From assembly GCA_017984635.1 (NCBI GenBank), contig JAGNZC010000014.1, positions 1 through 62,316 on the forward strand: a stretch of DNA of 62,316 nt, written 5' to 3'. Position numbers and translations under genes: made by a program. Position 1 is the stretch's first letter; the number at the start of each line of letters is the position of its first letter. Below are positions 1 through 7,135 of this stretch, piece after piece. The notes beneath the pieces are model-generated. The model saw only the letters and a program-made list of their open reading frames with translations, did not search any database and was not told the origin of the DNA. This stretch comes from Crocinitomicaceae bacterium. Lineage in GTDB: Bacteria; Bacteroidota; Bacteroidia; Flavobacteriales_D; Crocinitomicaceae.

Positions 1-1628
1 TGCGCTTACTGGAATTAGCTGTCTTGGAACGTTTGTATGGAAACGACCGTGTGGTGGTAGAATTAGCCGATGTTGCATTATTAGATGTGGACATGATGGC
101 TGGCATTGAATACGAAGAATTTCCTGCGCGCATTGCCGAAGTGGCCATGTGGTTGATGGATCACCAGATGAACTTGAAGATGAGCATGGAGTTTGGGCAG
201 TATTTTGCTCGGTTGCCGTTAACCAAATCTGCCAAAATCGTGAATGCTGATGCGTTAGAAACAGATTGGGAAGCTGTTGTGTCTAAAAATGAACTTTCTT
301 ATATTATTGGTAATCCGCCATTTATTGGGTCAAACATAATGAGTCAGTTACAAAGGGATGCAGTCATTAGAGAATTAGATAATATTCAAGGGTCAGGAGT
401 TTTAGACTATGTGACAGGATGGTATTTAAAGGCTACCAAATATATTCAAAACACAAAAATAAAAGTTGCATTTGTGTCTACGAACTCAATAGTTCAAGGT
501 GAACAAACGAGCATTCTCTGGGGACAAATGCTTAATAAATATGGAGTGAAAATCCATTTTGCACACCGAACGTTTAAATGGAGTAATGAAGCTAAAGGTA
601 ATGCAGCCGTGTATTGTGTTATAGTTGGTTTCGCAAATTATGATTCAATAAATAAAAGAATATTTGAATACGAAGATATAAAAGGAGAAGCTCACGAACT
701 AAAAGTTAAAAATATCAGCCCATATTTAATTGAGGGTAAAGATATTTTAATACATAAAAAATCAAATCCAATTTGTAATGTACCTCAAATTTTTAAGGGT
801 AATCAGCCAACTGATGGTGGATTTTTGATTCTTTCAGAGGAAGAAAAGAATGAGTATCTAATAAATGAGCCTAATGGAAGAAAATTCATTAAGAATTTGA
901 TTAGTGGAAAAGAGTTTTTAAATGGAATTAATAGATATTGTTTTTGGATAGTTGACTCTTTTAATGAAATCAAAAATTTACCTATTTTACAAGAACGTAT
1001 TAAGCAATGTAAGGAAATTAGATTACAAAGTACATTTGCAGATACAAGAAAGTTAGCAGACAGACCTTATCAATTTAGGGATTTAAAAAATCCTGAAACT
1101 TTTATTGTAATACCAGCAACGACTTCTGAAAATAGAAAATATATTCCATTTGCATTTTATAATAAAGAATTCATACCTAGTAATAGTGTCTACATTGTTT
1201 CAAATGGAAATCTATTTCATTTTGGTGTACTAATGTCTACAATGCATATGGCTTGGGTTAAAACTACTTGTGGAAGATTAGAAAGTCGCTATAGATATTC
1301 AAAAGATATTGTTTACAACAACTATCCTTGGCCAGAGAATCCAACCGAAAAACAAATAAAAACGATAGAAGAAAAAGCACAACAGGTTTTAGATGTTAGA
1401 GCTTCTTTCCGTTCTAGTTCATTAGCTGATTTATACAATCCATTAACCATGCCCCCAGCTTTAGTAAAAGCCCACAACGAACTGGATAAAGCTGTTGATT
1501 TGGCGTATCGTTCGCAACCGTTTACATCTGATGCCAACAGAATGGAGTTTTTATTTGAGTTGTATGAGAAATATACAGCTGGGTTGTTTGCGGTGGAGAA
1601 GAAAGGGAAATTAAAGAAAAAAATATGA
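1..1628 (+). CDS. MmeI-like (type IIL) DNA adenine methyltransferase/restriction enzyme, C-terminal part; 5' end outside window
   Basis: The frame is open to the left edge; seven further codons precede the TTG at 24, so the gene is cut by the window and not started there. The adenine-methyltransferase motif IV, NPPF, lies about 100 residues into the visible part, after a NADAL segment. The downstream region (YNNYPWPENPT onward, then a helical tail) resembles the target-recognition and C-terminal domains of MmeI-type enzymes, which join endonuclease, N6-adenine methylation and recognition in one chain of roughly 900 residues. The nuclease and the SAM-binding motif I must lie upstream, so restriction activity cannot be judged here. 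Its stop overlaps the next start (ATGA), implying co-translation. Family assignment is fairly sure; the intact enzyme is inferred. Confidence 0.8.
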   Translation, partial: RLLELAVLERLYGNDRVVVELADVALLDVDMMAGIEYEEFPARIAEVAMWLMDHQMNLKMSMEFGQYFARLPLTKSAKIVNADALETDWEAVVSKNELSYIIGNPPFIGSNIMSQLQRDAVIRELDNIQGSGVLDYVTGWYLKATKYIQNTKIKVAFVSTNSIVQGEQTSILWGQMLNKYGVKIHFAHRTFKWSNEAKGNAAVYCVIVGFANYDSINKRIFEYEDIKGEAHELKVKNISPYLIEGKDILIHKKSNPICNVPQIFKGNQPTDGGFLILSEEEKNEYLINEPNGRKFIKNLISGKEFLNGINRYCFWIVDSFNEIKNLPILQERIKQCKEIRLQSTFADTRKLADRPYQFRDLKNPETFIVIPATTSENRKYIPFAFYNKEFIPSNSVYIVSNGNLFHFGVLMSTMHMAWVKTTCGRLESRYRYSKDIVYNNYPWPENPTEKQIKTIEEKAQQVLDVRASFRSSSLADLYNPLTMPPALVKAHNELDKAVDLAYRSQPFTSDANRMEFLFELYEKYTAGLFAVEKKGKLKKKI

Positions 1629-2212
1629 GTCCTTATATAAAATCTTTAGCAGATGAGATAGCTAATCGTTACATCAAAAATGGGATGAGTGATGAGAATA
1701 AGGTTCTTTCAAAGGTTCGTGATGAGCTATTTGAAATAAAAGCGGAAAAAGACAAGCTTGGTTTACTTTCTATTGTTTTAGAAGCAAATGAAGTAGAATA
1801 CCAAAATCATTTGAGGGATTGTAAGAATCCTAACAGTTGTTCAACTAACAAACAACATCAAAGAGTTTCATACTTTTTACAACAAGAATTAGAAGAGATT
1901 GGAATGAATATCAACTCAGATCATTTCACTTGGGAGGAAAAGACTCAATGTAATGCACAACTAGATGATCTGATCGAAACATTAACAGCATCGAACCAAA
2001 TCTTGAGTGAACAGTTGGAGATACTTCGTATTGAAATTGAAGAGCTGAAGAATCTTTATGTTTTGGGAAAGAAGAACTGGAAACAACAATTTGCTGGTAA
2101 ATTATCAGAAATGCTTTTTTCTGGTGTAATTTCTGAATTAACAGCAAAACCGATTATTAATAACATCTTCAAACCTGGAATCGAATACATATCAATTAAC
2201 TTACTGAGTTAA
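1625..2212 (+). CDS. Unknown coiled-coil protein coupled to the methyltransferase
   Basis: This 195-residue protein is not recognised. It starts in an ATGA overlap with the methyltransferase, so it is very likely translated with it. The sequence is charged and helical. A C-x5-C pair (CKNPNSC) sits near residue 66, and a clear heptad-like stretch (LTASNQILSEQLEILRIEIE) lies around residues 120-139, predicting a coiled coil. The last 40 residues are more hydrophobic and could be a membrane-proximal or effector end, but no convincing signal peptide or single membrane helix is visible. Context suggests an accessory subunit of the restriction-modification locus. No enzymatic motif was found, so no function is assigned. 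Confidence 0.6.
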   Translation: MSPYIKSLADEIANRYIKNGMSDENKVLSKVRDELFEIKAEKDKLGLLSIVLEANEVEYQNHLRDCKNPNSCSTNKQHQRVSYFLQQELEEIGMNINSDHFTWEEKTQCNAQLDDLIETLTASNQILSEQLEILRIEIEELKNLYVLGKKNWKQQFAGKLSEMLFSGVISELTAKPIINNIFKPGIEYISINLLS

Positions 2213-2226
2213 ATTACAATAATTAA

Positions 2227-2328
2227 ATGGGTCAAACTGCCACCACTATATCAGAACAAATAGAAAAGTTGAAAGACCGGGGAATGGTCTTTGACTGTTT
2301 TACAAAAATTAAACATAAAAGAAATTGA
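2227..2328 (+). pseudogene. Remnant of an Abi_2 (AbiD/AbiF-like) abortive-infection gene, N terminus only
   Basis: A 33-codon frame begins with ATG and reads MGQTATTISEQIEKLKDRGM followed by VFD, then diverges and stops at TGA. The opening closely resembles, from memory, the conserved N terminus of Abi_2 family proteins, which are normally about 300 residues and continue with a tyrosine-rich GYYRL segment that is missing here. It looks like a gene truncated by deletion. Its stop overlaps the TTG start of the following ATPase (TTGA), so it could now act as a leader peptide coupling translation. Loss of the rest is seen; identity is recognition by eye and needs a search. Confidence 0.55.
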
Positions 2329-3230
2329 CAAAAAAAACCACTTATACGCTTATTGTTCCAGAACGTTTTTCAGATAATTTTGGTGATCCATTTAAAAGAA
2401 TACTTGAAATTTTACCGGAAATAAATAAAGATTGGGATGAAATTATTGTTGATTTTAAGGATAGCAAGTTTTTAGTGCCTCATTATCTTGGACCTCTTTC
2501 ATGTTTACTTAAGTTGAAAGATGCACAAGGCACAAAGATTACACTAATAAATAATAGTAGTTATCTTCAAACCATTCAGTTCCCTTTTGGTGTAGACTTC
2601 AATATAAATCAAAACATTTCTATGGATTATTATCATGGTAAAACATTTATTCCTATCATTCACTTTCCAACTGCACATACTCTAAATGAAGCTACTTTAA
2701 GAGAACAAATTTTAACAACAATGAACGCTTTGTTGAAACAACAATTACAACTACCAGTAAACGTTTTGATGGGTTTTTATTATTTAATTGATGAATTAAC
2801 ACAAAATATTGTAGATCACTCAGGTGTTTCATTTGGTACAGTATTCGCTCAATTTTACAGGGAAAAAAACTATATGGATATTAGTATTTGTGATTGTGGT
2901 AAGGGCATTTTTCAAACATATTTAGAAAGTGGGAAACACCTACCAAAATCAAATTCAGAAGCTATTAACTTTGGAGTTTATGGTAAATCAACCAAAAATA
3001 TCGCTGAAAGCAGAGGCTTCGGTTTAAATACTTCTCGCACAATGCTAACGAAAGGATTGAATGGAAAGTTTTTAATGATGTCTTTAAATGACTTTTTTAT
3101 TCACACTTCTGAAAGAGAAGAAATTATTAGTTTAGACCAAAAAACAAGTTTTAAAGGTTGTATGCTAAATTTGAGAATACCAATTTTTAAATTGGATGAA
3201 TTCACAATTAATTCTTACACAGATTTGTAA
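2325..3230 (+). CDS. GHKL (histidine-kinase-like) ATPase with N-terminal STAS-like region
   Basis: The 301-residue product has the Bergerat-fold ATP-binding motifs in order: N box DELTQNIVDHS (156-166), G1 box DCGKGI (190-195) and G2 box RGFGLNTS (230-237). Residues 1-110 lack a phospho-accepting histidine and look like an alpha/beta STAS-like module (WDEIIVDFKDSKFLVP). There is no sensor or membrane segment, so it resembles an anti-sigma-type or signalling ATPase rather than a classical sensor kinase. The only start near the N terminus is TTG at 2325, a few codons after an in-frame TAA, and it overlaps the preceding stub. The gene just downstream encodes a STAS-like protein, the usual partner type for such ATPases. 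Its place beside restriction genes suggests a defence or signalling module, which is inference. Confidence 0.75.
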   Translation: MTKKTTYTLIVPERFSDNFGDPFKRILEILPEINKDWDEIIVDFKDSKFLVPHYLGPLSCLLKLKDAQGTKITLINNSSYLQTIQFPFGVDFNINQNISMDYYHGKTFIPIIHFPTAHTLNEATLREQILTTMNALLKQQLQLPVNVLMGFYYLIDELTQNIVDHSGVSFGTVFAQFYREKNYMDISICDCGKGIFQTYLESGKHLPKSNSEAINFGVYGKSTKNIAESRGFGLNTSRTMLTKGLNGKFLMMSLNDFFIHTSEREEIISLDQKTSFKGCMLNLRIPIFKLDEFTINSYTDL

Positions 3231-3277
3231 TTAGAATAGTTTTTATTAAATTTAGATATTAATTGCCTTGAAATAAA

Positions 3278-3285
3278 TAACTTTG
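3278..3285 (+). promoter_or_regulatory. Bacteroidota -7 box (TAACTTTG) for the STAS-like gene
   Basis: TAACTTTG matches the TAnnTTTG consensus exactly and ends 9 bases before the ATG at 3295. No well-placed TTG -33 element was found, so strength is uncertain. It implies the STAS-like partner can be expressed without the ATPase. Confidence 0.4.
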
Positions 3286-3294
3286 TAGACATAA

Positions 3295-3651
3295 ATGGAG
3301 AAGCTTTTTCAAATATTGGTAAATAAAAACATTGGTGAGACCTTAAATACTAGGGATTCAGCAACACTTTTATTTGATATAATTCTACATGAAGATGCGA
3401 AGAATGTTGTTTTCGATTTTTCGAATGTTGTATTTATGTCTAGGTCTTTTGCGGATCAATTTCATAAAGAAAGAATGAAACTTAAAGATAAAAAAGGTCT
3501 TTTCATTCAAATCAAAAACGCTTCTGACGAAGTAAGAAAAATGCTTGTTACTGTAGAAAATACTCAAAGTAAAAAGAATAGATTTTATAGAGAGCTTCCT
3601 GTTTTTACATTTAGTGAAGATAATATGGAAGCATATTTATTTGCGCTGTAA
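3295..3651 (+). CDS. STAS-like (DUF4325-type) domain protein
   Basis: This 118-residue single-domain protein contains the stretch VFDFSNVVFMSRSFADQF (about 39-56), the typical core of DUF4325/STAS-like domains, in which a serine after the second strand is the likely phosphorylation or contact site. Such proteins act as partners of GHKL ATPases in switch modules like SpoIIAA/SpoIIAB. Here the upstream gene encodes exactly such an ATPase. No sigma factor gene is adjacent, so the output of the switch is unknown. A 64-base gap with its own -7 box separates the two genes. Confidence 0.7.
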   Translation: MEKLFQILVNKNIGETLNTRDSATLLFDIILHEDAKNVVFDFSNVVFMSRSFADQFHKERMKLKDKKGLFIQIKNASDEVRKMLVTVENTQSKKNRFYRELPVFTFSEDNMEAYLFAL

Positions 3652-3719
3652 AAGCTCAAACAAGTGCATAACTACTCAACCTGTTGCTGAAGCACCTGCA
3701 CTCTAAAATACTTCTAATG

Positions 3720-3749
3720 AAAGCGAATCCGAAAGGCATTCGCTTTTTT
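3720..3749 (+). terminator. Rho-independent terminator
   Basis: A nine-base stem AAAGCGAAT/ATTCGCTTT with loop CCGAAAGGC is followed by a T run. Just before it, positions 3677-3706 read in one frame as QPVAEAPAL-stop, which could be the tail of an older gene whose body was replaced by the island; that is only a suggestion. Confidence 0.8.
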
Positions 3750-3774
3750 GTTTTTGAACCATTCTCAAACATCT

Positions 3775-3918
3775 ATGTATATTGTTTACATTCTATATTC
3801 TGAAAAATTGAATCGCTTTTATACTGGATTTACAACCAACTTTGATGAACTTATTCAATTAGCCAACACGAAAATAAGAATCACTATATTTGAATCATAC
3901 AAATTTAAACATATATGA
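3775..3918 (+). pseudogene. Truncated GIY-YIG nuclease-like fragment
   Basis: A 47-codon frame begins MYIVYILYSEKLNRFYTGFT, which matches the start of single-domain GIY-YIG proteins (YVYILYS...FYVGYT pattern, with GFT replacing GYT). Intact members are about 80-100 residues and carry a downstream catalytic Arg/Glu region absent here. The frame ends in an ATGA overlap with the DUF1059 gene. It is probably a degraded gene; a short functional peptide cannot be excluded. Confidence 0.5.
3885..3892 (+). promoter_or_regulatory. -7 box (TATATTTG) for the DUF1059 gene
   Basis: Exact match to TAnnTTTG, 22 bases before the ATG at 3915. It lies inside the GIY-YIG stub, which supports the stub being non-functional. 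No clear -33 TTG was found. Confidence 0.4.
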
Positions 3919-4151
3919 AAAAAATGACCTGTAAACAAGTTGGAGGAGCTTGTGCTATTGAATTTTTTGGTGAGACATTTGAAGAGATAGCTGCCCAAAG
4001 TAAACAACATGGCATAGAAATGTTTCAAAAAGGCGATGTTGCACACATTGATGCGATGAATGAAATGCAAAAATTCATGCAAACACCAGCTGACTTTGCA
4101 AAATGGTATGAAAGTAAACAAGAAGAATTTAATCGTTTAAGTAATGTTTAA
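3915..4151 (+). CDS. DUF1059-like small protein
   Basis: This 78-residue protein opens MKKMTCKQVGGACAIEFFGE and continues with TFEEIAAQSKQHGIEMF, the pattern of small DUF1059 proteins, with cysteines at 6 and 13 near the N terminus. The family's role is unknown. It has its own -7 box and stands alone. An antisense frame over the same bases is treated as a shadow because this strand carries the conserved pattern. Confidence 0.7.
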   Translation: MKKMTCKQVGGACAIEFFGETFEEIAAQSKQHGIEMFQKGDVAHIDAMNEMQKFMQTPADFAKWYESKQEEFNRLSNV

Positions 4152-4208
4152 TCTTTAATTTCTGATTTACAACCCATATCAATTTCTTTTTCTTTCTATT
4201 TTAATTTT

Positions 4209-4553
4209 ATGATAACTGCATCCTTACTTTTGAATATTTTAGTGCTAATACCTGTTTGCTATTTGATGTTAATGAACAATATTAGAATGGTAAAAACTTT
4301 AGGAGAATTCAATCCTGCAAGGGGTATTTTACTAGCCATATACATTACGATTCTTTTGGCATCTTCCCTATTACTCGTTTATCCAGATAGAAAATTCATT
4401 GTTGCCCTTTTGTGTATTCAAATTACTTACAAATTTATTACACCTTTAACCGTCAAAACAATCAAACATCCGTTTGTTATTAGCAACATTTTTATAGCAC
4501 TTTTCCACCTTGTAACTATCTACTCCATGATTAAAGGAAGTGAATTGAATTAA
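4209..4553 (+). CDS. Small four-helix membrane protein of unknown function
   Basis: The 114-residue product has four hydrophobic segments: about residues 3-22, 40-60, 66-80 and 90-110. Short charged loops (NIRMVKTLGEF, YPDRKF) lie between them. No family was recognised and no catalytic motif is visible. It begins with ATG 57 bases after the DUF1059 stop with only T-rich sequence between, so co-transcription is possible. Confidence 0.6.
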   Translation: MITASLLLNILVLIPVCYLMLMNNIRMVKTLGEFNPARGILLAIYITILLASSLLLVYPDRKFIVALLCIQITYKFITPLTVKTIKHPFVISNIFIALFHLVTIYSMIKGSELN

Positions 4554-4638
4554 TATTTCTTATCGAATAATAGCATACATTTATTGATATGACTAATCAA
4601 AAGTGACACATGTTACAATTTATATGTTCCTTCTAAGG

Positions 4639-4646
4639 TATTTTTG
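4639..4646 (+). promoter_or_regulatory. -7 box (TATTTTTG) for thioredoxin
   Basis: TATTTTTG fits TAnnTTTG and lies 16 bases before the trxA ATG. The -33 region is degenerate. Confidence 0.5.
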
Positions 4647-4662
4647 CATAAAAATTTAAAAT

Positions 4663-5025
4663 ATGCCAACAATACAATTGACACAGGCACAGTTTATTCA
4701 AGACGTGTTTGACTATACAACAGAAAAAGAATGGAAATTCAAAGGTAACAAACCTGCAATCATTGATTTTTATGCGGATTGGTGTGGGCCTTGCAAAGCG
4801 GTAGCGCCAATTTTAGAAGAATTAAGTAATGAAAATCCTGATATTGTGATTTACAAAGTAAATACGGAAATAGAACAAGAATTATCTGCGATTTTTCAAA
4901 TTAGAAGTATCCCAAGCATGTTGTTCATTCCAATAGATCGTCAACCAATGATGCAAGCAGGAGCATTACCAAAAACTGCTTTAAAAGAAATTATTGAAAC
5001 TGAATTGAAGACGGAGAAAGCTTAA
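4663..5025 (+). CDS. trxA: Thioredoxin
   Basis: This 120-residue thioredoxin carries the active site WCGPCK in DFYADWCGPCKAVAPIL (about residues 36-52) and the cis-proline loop SIPSMLFI. It has no signal peptide, so it is a cytoplasmic disulfide reductase working with thioredoxin reductase. It is slightly longer than E. coli thioredoxin because of an N-terminal extension before the first strand. The gene is monocistronic: its own -7 box is upstream and a terminator follows. Several thioredoxins are usual in Bacteroidota, so the symbol names the family rather than a proven orthologue. Confidence 0.88.
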   Translation: MPTIQLTQAQFIQDVFDYTTEKEWKFKGNKPAIIDFYADWCGPCKAVAPILEELSNENPDIVIYKVNTEIEQELSAIFQIRSIPSMLFIPIDRQPMMQAGALPKTALKEIIETELKTEKA

Positions 5026-5081
5026 TAAACCTACATTCAATTTTAAAATACAGGCGCGAACCGTCAAACCTGATTCCAAGA

Positions 5082-5111
5082 AAAGGAGTTGCTTCGGTAA
5101 CTCCTTTTTGT
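5082..5111 (+). terminator. Rho-independent terminator after thioredoxin
   Basis: AAAGGAGTT and AACTCCTTT form a nine-base stem around an eight-base loop, followed by a T-rich tail. Confidence 0.8.
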
Positions 5112-5212
5112 TTGTAACCAATTTATTTTTATGGAATCAATACTAAAACAAATTCTAAAGTTAGAATAAAAAATATATACATAATTTTCTTAGGTATATA
5201 AAATAAATAGTA

Positions 5213-5220
5213 TATATTTG
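5213..5220 (+). promoter_or_regulatory. -7 box (TATATTTG) almost touching the PadR start codon
   Basis: TATATTTG is a perfect -7 element and ends only four bases before the ATG at 5225. Transcription starting the usual 5-7 bases downstream would begin at or inside the start codon, so the message may be leaderless and no ribosome-binding site is available. Confidence 0.5.
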
Positions 5221-5224
5221 CGTT

Positions 5225-5563
5225 ATGTATTCATCAGAACTAATTAAAGGAACTTTAAAAACGATTATTTTAAAGTTATTGTCGGACAACGACAAAATGT
5301 ATGGGTATGAGATTACTCATAAAGTAAAAGAACTTACGGGTGGAAAAATTCAATTGACAGAAGGTGCGTTGTATCCTACATTACACGCATTGGAAGCACA
5401 AGGAATTTTATCCACAGATGTGGTCAATGTAGGAAACCGCATTCGTAAGTATTATTCGGTCACCCCAAACGGGAAGAAAGTTGCAACAGAAAAAGTCAAT
5501 GAATTTTCTGAATTTTTGGATACAATGATTTTCTTGTTGGACTTGCAACCTAAACTGGGATAG
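5225..5563 (+). CDS. PadR-family transcriptional regulator
   Basis: The 112-residue protein shows the PadR winged-helix pattern: KGTLKTIILKLLSDNDKMYG, then GYEITHKV, the recognition part LTEGALYPTLHALEAQGIL and a wing ending in RKYYSVTPNG. A short C-terminal helix (FLDTMIFLLDL) would dimerise. The family represses neighbouring genes, often membrane proteins, in response to small molecules. The next gene starts one base after its stop and encodes such a membrane protein, so autoregulation of this pair is likely. Confidence 0.88.
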   Translation: MYSSELIKGTLKTIILKLLSDNDKMYGYEITHKVKELTGGKIQLTEGALYPTLHALEAQGILSTDVVNVGNRIRKYYSVTPNGKKVATEKVNEFSEFLDTMIFLLDLQPKLG

Positions 5564-5564
5564 T

Positions 5565-6695
5565 ATGTACGTTTTAACGGACGAACAAATTGAATTCATT
5601 CGCAATGACATTAGACGTAATGGAATTGAGTTGGAAGAGCTGCAGCTCGATCTATTGGATCATATTTGTTGTGTTATTGAAACAGAACATACTGCCGAAA
5701 ACGACTTCGAAGCGTTTTACCGAAGCATATTACCCCGCTTTTATAAGCGATCGCTTCGGGAAATTCAAGAAGAAACTCACTTATTACTAACGTTTAAAAA
5801 TTATTACGCCATGAAAAAAATAATGATCATCAGTGGAACATTTTCAGCTTTTACAGTGTTAATTGGTTCCTTGTTTAAAATAATGCATTGGCCCGGTGCA
5901 GCTCTTCTTTTTGTTATAGCAATCGCCCTATTTAGTTTTGTTTTTCTTCCGATCCTTTCAGTGATTCGGATAAAGGAACAAACGCTAACTAAGGATAAAA
6001 TTGTCATTACTTCCGCTGCAATTTTTGGAAGTGCAATCAGTTTAGCCATCTTATTTAAAGTAATGCATTGGCCGTTTGCAACCATCCTTTGGACAATCTC
6101 ACTTGGAATCTTGTTTTTCTTGTTTTTACCTGTTTACTTTTTTGGTGGCATTCGAAATCCAGCTACCAAAACGAATACGATTGTTTCATCCATTTTGATT
6201 TTAATTGCTGGAGGCTTGTTGTTTTTAATTACCAACTTGAGAGGAAGTCAAGCGTTTGATGAAGCGATTAACAATGCTGACCAACAAATCGTTGAGGATT
6301 ATGAGCTATTGAGTCAAAAAAATCCAAGCGATACCGTTACAATTCATCCTACTATTAATGAAAAAGCAACTGAGCTTTGTTTGGTAATTGAAGGGTTAAA
6401 ACAAGCGCTCGCAAAAACAGTAGTACCTCAAAACCCTAACATAGCTGAAAGTGAAGTAATACAATTATACGGTCATGTAATTGAACCCATTCAAGCGCAA
6501 TTGTTTGTTAAAAATGGAACAGCAAGTCCTGAACTAAAAAACATTCAACTTAAATTGAACGAATTGGAAAAATTGGTCAACACAAAAATCAAGTGGAACG
6601 TACAACAATTAAAAGACCTTCCTTTAAGCTACGTACTGCGCAATTTAAACTTGTTATTGTTGCGCATTAGAATTGTTGAAAACACCAAGCACTAA
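5565..6695 (+). CDS. Membrane protein with two LFK(I/V)MHWP motifs, partner of PadR
   Basis: The 376-residue product has a soluble N-terminal helical part (1-82, with LDLLDHICCVIE). Five membrane segments follow between about 84 and 230, then a soluble helical C-terminal half. The motif LFKIMHWP at 103-110 recurs as LFKVMHWP at 163-170, each between two helices, which indicates an internal duplication of a two-helix unit. The same motif occurs in GldL-type and other Bacteroidota membrane proteins, but length and context do not fit GldL. The PadR gene is one base upstream. Function is unknown; an envelope sensor or motor-like role is only a thought. Confidence 0.7.
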   Translation: MYVLTDEQIEFIRNDIRRNGIELEELQLDLLDHICCVIETEHTAENDFEAFYRSILPRFYKRSLREIQEETHLLLTFKNYYAMKKIMIISGTFSAFTVLIGSLFKIMHWPGAALLFVIAIALFSFVFLPILSVIRIKEQTLTKDKIVITSAAIFGSAISLAILFKVMHWPFATILWTISLGILFFLFLPVYFFGGIRNPATKTNTIVSSILILIAGGLLFLITNLRGSQAFDEAINNADQQIVEDYELLSQKNPSDTVTIHPTINEKATELCLVIEGLKQALAKTVVPQNPNIAESEVIQLYGHVIEPIQAQLFVKNGTASPELKNIQLKLNELEKLVNTKIKWNVQQLKDLPLSYVLRNLNLLLLRIRIVENTKH

Positions 6696-6713
6696 TTCTT
6701 TAAAGATTTATTT

Positions 6714-6746
6714 AAACAGGTAGAAATTATTTTTTACCTGTTTTTG
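6714..6746 (+). terminator. Rho-independent terminator
   Basis: AAACAGGTA pairs with TACCTGTTT across an AT-rich loop whose AAA/TTT can extend the stem; a T-rich tail follows. It separates the PadR pair from the ars operon. Confidence 0.7.
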
Positions 6747-6769
6747 TTTTTAAATGAATATTAATCGTA

Positions 6770-6781
6770 ATATTGCAATAT
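6770..6781 (+). promoter_or_regulatory. Probable ArsR operator (palindrome ATATTGCAATAT)
   Basis: A perfect 12-base palindrome ends 12 bases before the arsR ATG. It overlaps TAATATTG, a near match to the -7 consensus, so a repressor bound here would block transcription. ArsR-type repressors bind such AT-rich inverted repeats. Confidence 0.55.
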
Positions 6782-6793
6782 ACAAATAAAGAA

Positions 6794-7126
6794 ATGGGAA
6801 TTACAAAAACAGATCAATTTTCACTGGAAGAAAATGAAATTGCAATCGCACTAAAAGCCTTGGGCCACCCTGCACGCATTGCAATTATTAATTACCTCAT
6901 TGAAGTGAATCAATGCGTTTGTGGCGATATTGTTTCAAAAATTCCATTGGCACAACCTACCATTTCACAGCACTTAAAAGAATTAAAAAATGCTGGTTTG
7001 ATTCAAGGAACGATTGAAGGAACTTCGATTTGTTATTGCATCAATCCAGATGGATTTGAAAAAATTCGCTTCTTTTTCGAGCGATTCAATCAACACATTT
7101 CACTTAAAAAATCAACCTGTTGTTAA
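6794..7126 (+). CDS. arsR: ArsR-family metalloregulator (arsenic operon repressor)
   Basis: ATG at 6794 gives 110 residues and is preferred over an in-frame TTG at 6773 that lies in the operator. The protein has the metal-binding CVC at 41-43 followed by the winged-helix core IPLAQPTISQHLKELKNAGL, and ends in CC, a further possible As(III) ligand. In this family As(III) or Sb(III) binding releases the operator. It is first in a four-gene plus-strand operon with DUF6428, an arsenate-reductase-like protein and Acr3, nine bases before the second gene. Confidence 0.88.
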   Translation: MGITKTDQFSLEENEIAIALKALGHPARIAIINYLIEVNQCVCGDIVSKIPLAQPTISQHLKELKNAGLIQGTIEGTSICYCINPDGFEKIRFFFERFNQHISLKKSTCC

Positions 7127-7135
7127 CTAGAAATT

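Noticed and set aside
3855..4121. Minus-strand 88-codon frame opposite the DUF1059 gene
   Set aside because: The plus-strand frame shows the DUF1059 pattern and has a promoter box; the minus one has no recognisable domain.
1..4150. Integrase, transposase or tRNA attachment site marking a mobile island
   Set aside because: None was found in the visible part. The island's left end is outside the window, so mobility cannot be judged.
5565..6695. Calling this gene gldL
   Set aside because: It shares only the short LF(K)xMHWP motif. Length, PadR partner and soluble domains differ, and gldK, gldM and gldN are absent.
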